Shown here piece after piece: positions 1 to 5,428 of a stretch of DNA of 5,428 nt. The notes beneath the pieces were generated by a model. It made no database searches. It was not told the origin of the DNA and worked only from the letters and a program-made list of their open reading frames with translations. Numbering within the stretch: position 1 is the stretch's first letter; each line of letters begins with the position of its first letter. Where the stretch lies: positions 1-5,428 of the forward strand of contig JAEZGU010000058.1 in assembly GCA_023416855.1 (NCBI GenBank). The letters run 5' to 3'. This stretch comes from Bacillota bacterium (GTDB taxonomy: Bacteria; Bacillota; Clostridia; Tissierellales; Sedimentibacteraceae). The translations under genes and the position numbers were made by a program.

Positions 1-145
1 TAGGATCTTGCTTTGGAGCTTTTACAACCTTGGTCGGATCGATTACGTTAAAAGGTTGAACTTCTTCTAATTTAATCTTTGGTTTATTAAGGTTATTATC
101 ATTAATTGGATTATGCGTTTTAATGCTTATATTATTATCTAACAT
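1..145 (-). CDS. Hypothetical protein, N-terminal part only (runs off the left edge)
   Basis: On the minus strand an ATG at 145-143 opens a frame with no stop through position 1, giving 48 visible residues that begin MLDNNISIKTHNPIND and continue into a Lys/Pro/Val-rich stretch (KLEEVQPFNVIDPTKVVKAP). The start is supported by a GGGAGA ribosome site at 156-151, five bases upstream. The visible part is polar and rich in Asn, Lys and Pro, with no signal peptide, membrane segment or recognisable domain, so it looks like a flexible N-terminal tail. It is divergent from cheA and shares the 146-350 region, which carries a SigD-like -10 in its direction. A flagellar or chemotaxis role is therefore plausible, but this is inference from position only. 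I do not recognise the family. The coding call rests on the open frame, the ribosome site and the divergent promoter region. Confidence 0.7.
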   Translation of the reverse strand, partial: MLDNNISIKTHNPINDNNLNKPKIKLEEVQPFNVIDPTKVVKAPKQDP

Positions 146-150
146 ATAAG

Positions 151-156
151 TCTCCC
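151..156 (-). promoter_or_regulatory. Ribosome binding site of the leftward hypothetical gene
   Basis: The minus strand reads GGGAGA followed by CTTAT and then ATG. The spacing of five bases is normal, and this site decides the start at 145. Confidence 0.65.
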
Positions 157-175
157 GTTTTTATCTTTAATATTA

Positions 176-181
176 ATTATA
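176..181 (-). promoter_or_regulatory. Possible SigA-type -10 (TATAAT) for the leftward gene
   Basis: The minus strand carries a perfect TATAAT about 30 bases before the ATG at 145, which would give a leader of roughly 25 bases. The matching -35 position is only TTTATT at 17-base spacing, a poor match. The surroundings are so AT-rich that a chance hit is quite possible. Confidence 0.3.
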
Positions 182-218
182 CTATAAAACGTAAAAAAAA
201 TAAACTATATCTGTAAAT

Positions 219-226
219 ATATCGGT
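219..226 (-). promoter_or_regulatory. Possible SigD (sigma-28) -10 element facing the leftward gene
   Basis: The minus strand reads ACCGATAT, seven of eight bases of the SigD -10 consensus GCCGATAT. The -35 is weak: at 15-base spacing it is TTAT where TAAA is expected. If it is active, transcription would start near 212 and leave a leader of about 67 bases before the ATG at 145. It would put the unknown leftward gene in the flagellar late-gene regulon together with cheA. Confidence 0.35.
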
Positions 227-283
227 AAATTATTAATTAAAATAAGATGTTAAATGTAAAAAATAAAAAAACTGTTCAACCGC

Positions 284-310
284 TTAATAATTTTAAAAAA
301 ATGCCGATAT
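284..310 (+). promoter_or_regulatory. SigD (sigma-28) promoter of the cheA operon
   Basis: GCCGATAT at 303-310 is an exact match to the SigD/FliA-type -10 known from flagellar and chemotaxis genes of Gram-positive bacteria. Upstream, TTAA at 284-287 (15-base spacer) or TAAT at 285-288 (14-base spacer) matches three of four bases of the TAAA -35. The expected transcript start is near 317, about 34 bases before the cheA ATG. The GC-rich start of the -10 stands out from an almost pure A/T background, which makes chance less likely. The site implies that cheA and the genes behind it are switched on late in flagellar assembly. Confidence 0.7.
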
Positions 311-333
311 AAAAAACAAGAAAGCAGCCAAAC

Positions 334-340
334 AAGGAGA
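334..340 (+). promoter_or_regulatory. Ribosome binding site of cheA, at long spacing
   Basis: AAGGAGA lies ten bases before the cheA ATG at 351, at the long end of the usual range. Another ATG (341-343) directly abuts it and runs ATG-GTA-TAA, ending one base before the cheA start. The abutting ATG is too close for normal initiation, and only the ATG at 351 opens the kinase frame. Confidence 0.75.
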
Positions 341-350
341 ATGGTATAAT

Positions 351-2426
351 ATGGATAATAATTTAGATTCGGTACTTGACATGTATCTTTTTGAAGCAAA
401 TTCATTGATGGAACAATTAGACGATATTCTATTAAGAGCAGAACATGAACAAGCTTTTGATAAAGAATGTATAGATGAAATATTTAGAATAATGCATACA
501 ATTAAAGGTTCATCTGCAATGATGCAATTTAATAGTATAATGTCGATATCTCATAAGGTAGAGGATTTATTTTATTATATTAGAGAAAATGGCATTAAGA
601 GTAAGTACAATGAACAACTTGTAAATCTTGTATTTAAGTTTACAGACTTCATAAAAGATGAAATTTCTAAAATAGAAGACGGACAACAGCTTGAAGAAAA
701 TTTAGAGCCATTTGAAAAAGAAATAAGCAACTTTTTAGATGTTATTACTGGAAAAACATCTACAGATAATACAAATTCCTATAAAGATGAGGCAGCTTTA
801 ACACAATCTGCAGCATTGTTAGTAGACGAGTTAATTGAGACAAACGATGGAGAAACATTAGAAGAAGTGGTAGTTTCTAATAGTTATGCAATTAAAATAT
901 TATTTGATGATGATATTGGTATGGAAAACATAAGAGCGTATTTGATAATAAATCAGCTCAGAGAAACAGGTATTGATTTTACGTATAAGCCTGAAAATGT
1001 AGAGAAAATTTCTGAAACATCTCAAGATATTGTTAAAGAAGGTTTTTTTGTATACGTTAATGATAAAGAAAGCTTAAACGCTGCAGTAGGCGTAGTTAGA
1101 GAAGCCTTAAATGTAAAAAATTACACTATAATAGAATATGCAAATGATCAACAGCAGATAAGTGAAGGAAGTACAGAATTTAAAACTGAGACAGGCATAA
1201 CAACAATTAGTAATGAGGTAAAGAAGACTAAGGTAGATACATCTAAACATAACAAGCAAAGCTTAATAACAGTAAATCTTACTAAGCTTGATAAACTTGT
1301 AAACATAGTCGGAGAGCTTGTTATTGCAGAATCAATGGTTGCTGCAGACAATGAAATAAAGAAATTAAATTTGGATAGTTTTACAAAATCAACAAGACAA
1401 ATGAGGAAGCTTACAGATGAACTTCAAGACATTGTTATGTCTTTAAGAATGGTACCTGTATCTGGTATTTTCCAAAAAATGAAAAGAATAGTAAGGGATA
1501 TGGGCAAGGAGCTTAATAAGGACGTTGAATTAATTCTTATAGGCGAGGACACTGAAATAGACAAAACTATTGTTGATGGTATATCTGACCCTATAATGCA
1601 CCTTGTAAGAAATGCAATGGACCATGGTATTGAATCAGAAGATGAAAGAATTAGAAAAGGAAAGAGCAGACAAGGAACTATAAGGTTATCGGCTTCTAAT
1701 ACAGGAGGAGAAATCCATATTACTGTAGAAGACGATGGAAAGGGATTTGACTATAAAAAAATCTTGGCAAAAGCAAAAGCTAAGGATATGTTGACAAAGC
1801 CTGAGACTGATTATACCCCTAAAGAAATATTCCAGTTTATAATGCAACCAGGTTTCTCTACAAATGATGCAGTAACTGAATATTCAGGTAGGGGTGTTGG
1901 AATGGATGTTGTAAAATCCAATGTAGAAAAAGTTGGTGGAAATGTTGTATTAGACAGCAAAGAGGATATGGGTACTATAGTTACATTTAAGATACCTCTT
2001 ACATTAACAATTGTATCCGGTATGCAGGTAGTAGTTGGTGATTCAGAGTTTATTATTCCAATTAAAAATATTCAACAATCATTTAAAACAGTTGAAAAAG
2101 ACGTAATTCACAATACTGATGGAAAAGAAATGATATTAATAAGAGAAATATGTTATCCAATAGTAAGAGTTAATGAGTATTTTGGAATTAAAACAAATAC
2201 TACAAACATTGAAGATGGAATTTTAATACTTGTTGAATCAGGTGATGGAAGTATATGTTTGTTTGTTGACAGTATTATAGGTGAACAGCAAGTAGTTGTT
2301 AAGCCGTTGCCTACAATATTAAATAAGAGTGATCTAAAAGAAGCAGGAATTTCCGGTTGCTCAATATTGGGAGATGGAAGCATAAATTTAATCCTTGATA
2401 TAGGAAATATAATAGAAAGCATGTAA
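351..2426 (+). CDS. cheA: Chemotaxis histidine kinase CheA
   Basis: CheA (691 aa) is the cytoplasmic kinase of chemoreceptor arrays. It autophosphorylates a histidine and passes the phosphate to CheY and CheB. The domains run in the usual order. The P1 HPt domain (about 1-130) carries the phospho-acceptor His49 in MHTIKGSSAMM. The P2 response-regulator docking domain (about 177-264) includes FDDDIGMENIRAYL. A charged linker (265-303) is followed by the P3 dimerisation helices (about 307-370, LDKLVNIVGELVIAES to SLRMVPV). In the P4 ATPase the N box is HLVRNAMDHGIE (417-428), G1 is DDGKGFD (461-467), the F box is PGFSTN (500-505) and G2 is GRGVGMDVV (513-521). The P5 CheW-like receptor-coupling domain spans about 553-690. 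All catalytic boxes are intact; Phe466 replaces the commoner Ile of G1, a mild change. Length is normal and there is no fused receiver. The gene opens a tight run with cheR and cheB behind a SigD-type promoter. Confidence 0.98.
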   Translation: MDNNLDSVLDMYLFEANSLMEQLDDILLRAEHEQAFDKECIDEIFRIMHTIKGSSAMMQFNSIMSISHKVEDLFYYIRENGIKSKYNEQLVNLVFKFTDFIKDEISKIEDGQQLEENLEPFEKEISNFLDVITGKTSTDNTNSYKDEAALTQSAALLVDELIETNDGETLEEVVVSNSYAIKILFDDDIGMENIRAYLIINQLRETGIDFTYKPENVEKISETSQDIVKEGFFVYVNDKESLNAAVGVVREALNVKNYTIIEYANDQQQISEGSTEFKTETGITTISNEVKKTKVDTSKHNKQSLITVNLTKLDKLVNIVGELVIAESMVAADNEIKKLNLDSFTKSTRQMRKLTDELQDIVMSLRMVPVSGIFQKMKRIVRDMGKELNKDVELILIGEDTEIDKTIVDGISDPIMHLVRNAMDHGIESEDERIRKGKSRQGTIRLSASNTGGEIHITVEDDGKGFDYKKILAKAKAKDMLTKPETDYTPKEIFQFIMQPGFSTNDAVTEYSGRGVGMDVVKSNVEKVGGNVVLDSKEDMGTIVTFKIPLTLTIVSGMQVVVGDSEFIIPIKNIQQSFKTVEKDVIHNTDGKEMILIREICYPIVRVNEYFGIKTNTTNIEDGILILVESGDGSICLFVDSIIGEQQVVVKPLPTILNKSDLKEAGISGCSILGDGSINLILDIGNIIESM

Positions 2427-2428
2427 TT

Positions 2429-3235
2429 ATGGTAAAATTAACTGATAGTGAATTTTTAGAATTTGTACAATATATGCATAAAAATTACGGCATTGACCTT
2501 TCAAAAAAGAGGATTTTAATTGAAGGCCGTTTATCAAATTTAATAGAAAGAAAAGGCATGAGCAGTTTCAGTCAGTATTTAGAAAGCATTAAAAGAAACA
2601 ATAAAGAAGAAATAACAATGCTTATTAATAAACTGACAACTAATTACACTTATTTTTACAGAGAAGAAAATCATTTTAATTTTTTAAAGGAAACTGTCTT
2701 ACCTTACGAAGAGAAAAATAATAAGCTAAAGACATTGAATATTTGGAGTGCAGGATGTTCATCTGGTGAAGAACCATATACATTAGCAATGGTTATAGAC
2801 GATTATTTCAAATATTCTTTAGGTCAGTGGAAAATACAGATTTTTGCAACGGACATATCTGAAAATGTCCTTTCAAAAGCACGTGAAGGAATATATTCGG
2901 AAGAAAGTATAAAAAATCTACCCGAATCATACAAAAAAAGATATTTTGTAAAAACAAAAGAAGGTAAATACCAGGTATCGCCGGATATTAAAAAGTATGT
3001 TACCTTCAGCGTGTTAAATTTAATGGACCCTATAGTTGCTAAAAATAAGTATGATGTTATATTTTGCAGGAATGTAATGATTTACTTTAATGCTGAAACT
3101 AAAATTAACATTGTAAATAAGTTTTATGAAGCAACCAAGTCAGGAGGATATTTAATGATTGGGCATGCTGAGACAGTTCAAAGAAACAAGTCAAAATATC
3201 TTTATGTTAGCCCGGCAATTTATAAAAAGGAATAA
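2429..3235 (+). CDS. cheR: Chemoreceptor glutamate methyltransferase CheR
   Basis: CheR (268 aa) transfers methyl groups from S-adenosylmethionine to glutamates of chemoreceptors, the adaptation reaction opposed by CheB. An N-terminal helical domain (about 1-75) ends in KLTTNYTYFYREENHF (68-83), the conserved entry to the catalytic domain. The SAM-binding loop is WSAGCSSGEEPYTLAM (106-121), the acidic ATDIS motif (140-144) follows, and VIFCRNVMIYF (210-220) and GHAE (245-248) complete the fold. Length fits a stand-alone CheR without TPR repeats. The start at 2429 is two bases after the cheA stop. No good ribosome site precedes it: only weak purine stretches such as AGAAAG (2414-2419) lie inside the end of cheA. 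Translation therefore probably depends on ribosomes finishing cheA. That coupling is inferred; the family call is not in doubt. Confidence 0.97.
   Translation: MVKLTDSEFLEFVQYMHKNYGIDLSKKRILIEGRLSNLIERKGMSSFSQYLESIKRNNKEEITMLINKLTTNYTYFYREENHFNFLKETVLPYEEKNNKLKTLNIWSAGCSSGEEPYTLAMVIDDYFKYSLGQWKIQIFATDISENVLSKAREGIYSEESIKNLPESYKKRYFVKTKEGKYQVSPDIKKYVTFSVLNLMDPIVAKNKYDVIFCRNVMIYFNAETKINIVNKFYEATKSGGYLMIGHAETVQRNKSKYLYVSPAIYKKE
3227..3231 (+). promoter_or_regulatory. Ribosome binding site of cheB inside the cheR end
   Basis: AAGGA, formed by the last codons of cheR just before its stop at 3233-3235, lies seven bases before the cheB ATG at 3239. It supports that start and lets ribosomes pass directly from cheR to cheB. 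Confidence 0.6.
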
Positions 3236-3238
3236 CAT

Positions 3239-4303
3239 ATGATAGGAAAAAATATAAAGGTTTTAATTGTTGATGATTCCCTGTTGTTTAGAAACGTCTT
3301 AAAAAACGAACTAAATCAGGATATTCATATAGATGTAGTTGGCACAGCTGTCGATCCTGTTGATGCCATGGAAAAAATCAAAGAACTTAATCCGGACATA
3401 CTTACTTTAGACGTAGAAATGCCTAAAATGGATGGTTTGACTTTTATTAAAAAGCTTATGGTAGAACATCCTATGAAAGTTGTTTTGGTAAGTTCAATGA
3501 ACATCAGTGTTTTTGATGCTCTACATTCTGGTGCAGTTGATTTTGTTAAAAAACCTGATATGTCTTCAAACAACAATTTACAGATGTTTTTTAGAGAATT
3601 AAAAACTAAAATAAAGATTGCTTCAATTGCTAAATTAGTAACATCTGCAAATGTAAAAAAAGAAGAGCCAACTATTGAAAACAAGGCAAAAATACAAAAA
3701 AAAGAACCAATAAAAATTATAAATACAAAAGCTCAAGGAATTATTGCAATAGGGGCTTCGACAGGTGGAACCGAAGCAACGCTTAAAATTCTAAAAGAGC
3801 TTCCGAAAGAAGTACCGGGTATATTGGTCACACAACATATGCCTTCGGGATTTACTAAAATGTATGCTGACAGATTAAATAAAATATGCAGTATAGAAGT
3901 TAGAGAGGCTGTTGATGGAGATAGAGTAGAAAACGGACTTGCCTTAGTAGCGCCCGGTGACAAACAAATGAAATTAAAAAAGGATACAAAAGGATATTAT
4001 GTATCTTGTAAACCCGGAGATAAAGTAAGCGGTCATTGTCCTTCAGTAGACGTGCTATTTAGCTCTGTTGCAGAAACAGCAGATAAAAATGCTGTAGGAA
4101 TAATACTTACAGGAATGGGCAAGGACGGAGCTCAGGGTCTTATGAACATGAAGAAGGCAGGAGCATTCACTATCGGTCAAGATGAAAAATCTTGTGTAGT
4201 TTACGGAATGCCTATGGTGGCTTACAATATAGGTGCAGTACAAGTTCAAGCTTCTATTGATAACATTGCAGATATATTGATAAAGCATTTAAATAAAAAA
4301 TAA
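3239..4303 (+). CDS. cheB: Chemotaxis methylesterase/glutamine deamidase CheB
   Basis: CheB (354 aa) removes methyl groups from chemoreceptor glutamates and deamidates specific glutamines. Phosphorylation of its receiver by CheA activates it, closing the adaptation loop. The receiver domain (about 5-125) has acidic-pocket residues Asp12 and Asp13, phospho-acceptor Asp58 in TLDVEMPKMDG, Ser85 or Ser86 in VLVSSM and Lys105 in FVKKP. A Lys/Glu-rich linker (about 130-165) contains two similar stretches, KKEEP (140-144) and KKEPI (154-158). The esterase domain (about 166-352) has a complete triad: Ser174 in GASTGG, His200 in TQHMPSGF and Asp296 in TGMGKDG, plus the GHCPSVDVLF substrate-side motif (265-274). 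Length is normal. It starts three bases after cheR and is followed by fliD; no cheC or cheD, the other adaptation proteins common in Firmicutes, is seen here. Confidence 0.98.
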   Translation: MIGKNIKVLIVDDSLLFRNVLKNELNQDIHIDVVGTAVDPVDAMEKIKELNPDILTLDVEMPKMDGLTFIKKLMVEHPMKVVLVSSMNISVFDALHSGAVDFVKKPDMSSNNNLQMFFRELKTKIKIASIAKLVTSANVKKEEPTIENKAKIQKKEPIKIINTKAQGIIAIGASTGGTEATLKILKELPKEVPGILVTQHMPSGFTKMYADRLNKICSIEVREAVDGDRVENGLALVAPGDKQMKLKKDTKGYYVSCKPGDKVSGHCPSVDVLFSSVAETADKNAVGIILTGMGKDGAQGLMNMKKAGAFTIGQDEKSCVVYGMPMVAYNIGAVQVQASIDNIADILIKHLNKK

Positions 4304-4306
4304 AAT
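4277..4306 (+). promoter_or_regulatory. Possible SigA-type promoter for fliD at the cheB end
   Basis: TTGATA (4277-4282, five of six of TTGACA) and TAAAAT (4301-4306, five of six of TATAAT) are separated by 18 bases, overlapping the last codons and stop of cheB. A start near 4313 would give a leader of about 50 bases containing the hairpin at 4328-4349. A weak SigD-like -10, TCAGATAT (six of eight), lies at 4306-4313 but lacks a TAAA at the right distance. The AT-rich context makes chance matches common, so read-through from the cheA promoter may be the only source of fliD transcript. Confidence 0.3.
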
Positions 4307-4327
4307 CAGATATATAAGTATTACAAA

Positions 4328-4349
4328 TGATAACAAATTGTTGTTGTCA
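4328..4349 (+). other. Small hairpin in the cheB-fliD spacer
   Basis: TGATAACAA (4328-4336) can pair with TTGTTGTCA (4341-4349) across a four-base ATTG loop. This gives nine pairs, one of them a T-G (U-G in RNA) wobble. The stem is AT-rich and weak and is not followed by a run of T, so it does not look like an intrinsic terminator. It ends three bases before the fliD ribosome site, where it could affect ribosome access or mark an mRNA processing point. Those roles are inference. Confidence 0.45.
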
Positions 4350-4352
4350 AGA

Positions 4353-4358
4353 AAGGAG
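4353..4358 (+). promoter_or_regulatory. Ribosome binding site of fliD
   Basis: AAGGAG lies six bases before the ATG at 4365. It is a strong site at ideal spacing, better placed than those of the upstream chemotaxis genes, and fits higher or independent translation of fliD. Confidence 0.8.
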
Positions 4359-4364
4359 AAATTT

Positions 4365-5428
4365 ATGGCATCAATTAACAGTTTATATGGGTCGTCTGTT
4401 AATAAGGGTTTTGGTGGTTTAATGTCAGGCTTGGATACAGATGAATTAGTAAAACAAATGACAGCTGCTACTAGAAATAAAATTAACAGACAATATCAAG
4501 CTAAACAAAAATTATTGTATAGACAGGAAGCGTATAGAGAAGTAAGCAAAAAACTTTTGGCGTTCAGTGATAAGTATTTTTCATTTGCAGCTGGTTCAAA
4601 AACCAATATTTTAAGTCCAAGTTTTTTTGCCTCAAATACTTTTAAGTCGTCTTCAAATTATGTTAACGTAACAGGAAATGCAGAAAATATTAAGAATTTT
4701 ACTATAAACAGTATTACAAGTGTTGCTTCATCTTCAACTTTAGTATCTTCACAAACAGTTTCAAGCGGTGAGTTTAAAACAAATGTAATACCATCCTATA
4801 TTGCATCACCATTAGCCGGTGAAAAAATGACTTTAGAAATTGATGGAAATAGTTATGATATAAAATTTGATAATGAATTTGGTTTGGGCGTTGAAGTGAC
4901 TGCTGCAACAGTTGTGGATGCAATTAATGAACAGTTAAAAGATGGTGAAGGAAATCAAATATTTGAATTTGAATTTGATGCTGTAGACAATAAAATTGTT
5001 CATAAAGAGGGATATGAAGAAAAAACTATTAAACTTACAGCAGCAGGTAAAAAGGTGACTGAACTATTAAACTTAAAGGTTGGACAAAATGCTGTTTCAA
5101 CAGAACCAATAGATTCAGAACTTAATAAAAGCGCTGAAAGTATTCTAAAAAATTCAAATGAATATATCACGTTTATTTATAATGGTGTAAAAAAACAAAT
5201 TAAGCTTTCAGAAGAAATCACAAATGCATCAGAGTTGGCAACATATTTGCATGATAAACTAAAAAGTGCATACGGTGCTGATAAAATAAATGTTATTGAA
5301 GAAAATGGGGAACTTTCTTTTCAGGTTAATGGAGACACAAATATTTTAAGTATAAGTAGTATTAGTTCTGATTTAAGTAAGTTAACTGGTTTAAAAAGTG
5401 GAAACTCCAATAGAGTTGACCTAAATGC
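4365..5428 (+). CDS. fliD: Flagellar filament cap protein FliD (HAP2), N-terminal part, runs off the right edge
   Basis: FliD forms the cap at the tip of the growing flagellum and guides folding and insertion of exported flagellin. The frame is open from the ATG at 4365 to the edge, giving 354 residues. The N-terminal FliD domain (about 15-125) is recognised by the glycine-rich GFGGLMSGLDTDELVKQM (15-32). A helical coiled-coil stretch follows with QEAYREVSKKLLAFSDKYF (54-72), and then a Ser/Thr-rich strand region (about 85-135). As usual for axial flagellar proteins there is no cleaved signal peptide; export is by the flagellar type III system. Residues 154-240 and 266-346 look like two versions of one module (strand pair, helix, strand, closing LxxLKxG); the second resembles flagellin/hook IN-type repeats. 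The C-terminal FliD domain lies outside the window. Placement right behind cheB suggests shared flagellar-regulon expression. Confidence 0.92.
   Translation, partial: MASINSLYGSSVNKGFGGLMSGLDTDELVKQMTAATRNKINRQYQAKQKLLYRQEAYREVSKKLLAFSDKYFSFAAGSKTNILSPSFFASNTFKSSSNYVNVTGNAENIKNFTINSITSVASSSTLVSSQTVSSGEFKTNVIPSYIASPLAGEKMTLEIDGNSYDIKFDNEFGLGVEVTAATVVDAINEQLKDGEGNQIFEFEFDAVDNKIVHKEGYEEKTIKLTAAGKKVTELLNLKVGQNAVSTEPIDSELNKSAESILKNSNEYITFIYNGVKKQIKLSEEITNASELATYLHDKLKSAYGADKINVIEENGELSFQVNGDTNILSISSISSDLSKLTGLKSGNSNRVDLN

Noticed and set aside
171..240. TATTAATTA occurring twice (171-179 and 231-239) as a possible operator repeat
   Set aside because: It consists only of A and T in a nearly pure A/T region and can easily arise by chance; no known operator matches.
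345..350. TATAAT directly before the cheA ATG, resembling a SigA -10
   Set aside because: It would start transcription inside cheA, past the ribosome site, and there is no -35 at the right distance (322-327 reads AAGCAG). It is explained by AT-richness.
1148..1351. Minus-strand open frame inside cheA
   Set aside because: It lies opposite the linker and P3 coding region of a clear CheA, has no domain and no credible ribosome site.
2153..2422. Minus-strand open frame inside the 3' end of cheA
   Set aside because: It is the complement of the conserved P5 domain coding region; its composition reflects antisense of that domain.
3325..3684. 119-codon minus-strand open frame inside cheB
   Set aside because: It is antisense to the conserved receiver domain with its Asp58 motif, and its product resembles no protein family.
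3733..3963. Minus-strand open frame inside cheB
   Set aside because: It is antisense to the esterase domain carrying Ser174 and His200, with no independent support.
4055..4288. Cys-rich minus-strand open frame over the cheB end
   Set aside because: The cysteines arise from antisense Ala and Thr codons (GCA, ACA) of cheB. There is no conserved metal-binding spacing and no ribosome site.
4328..4349. Hairpin after cheB read as an intrinsic terminator
   Set aside because: The stem is AT-rich and weak, and it is followed by AGAAAGGAG rather than a run of T.

Overview
The window is AT-rich chromosomal DNA that reads as a motile, low-GC Gram-positive bacterium of the Clostridia type. The evidence is strong AAGGAG-type ribosome sites, AGA-dominated arginine codons, a SigD-type flagellar promoter, and a CheA with a P2 domain but no fused receiver. 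No genus can be named from the sequence alone.

Layout: positions 1-145 hold the 5' end of a leftward gene of unknown function (48 codons visible). Positions 146-350 are a divergent, very AT-rich intergenic region. It carries an exact SigD -10 element (GCCGATAT) in front of cheA and a near-match in the opposite direction. Positions 351-4303 hold a tightly packed chemotaxis run, cheA (351-2426), cheR (2429-3235) and cheB (3239-4303), with gaps of only 2 and 3 bases. After a 61-base spacer with a small hairpin and a possible SigA-like promoter, fliD (flagellar filament cap) starts at 4365 and runs off the right edge.

How the genes work together: CheA is the receptor-coupled histidine kinase. 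CheR methylates and CheB demethylates or deamidates receptor glutamates for adaptation, and CheB is itself activated by phosphate from CheA. FliD caps the growing filament whose motor this pathway controls. No cheW, cheY, cheC or cheD lies in the window, so those partners must be elsewhere.

I see no undescribed defence, mobile or RNA-based system. All catalytic residues checked in CheA, CheR and CheB are intact. The points worth a second look are small: the divergent SigD-like promoters, a start-stop ATG-GTA-TAA squeezed between the cheA ribosome site and its start, cheR lacking its own good ribosome site, the hairpin before fliD, two related modules in the visible FliD, and cheB followed directly by fliD.
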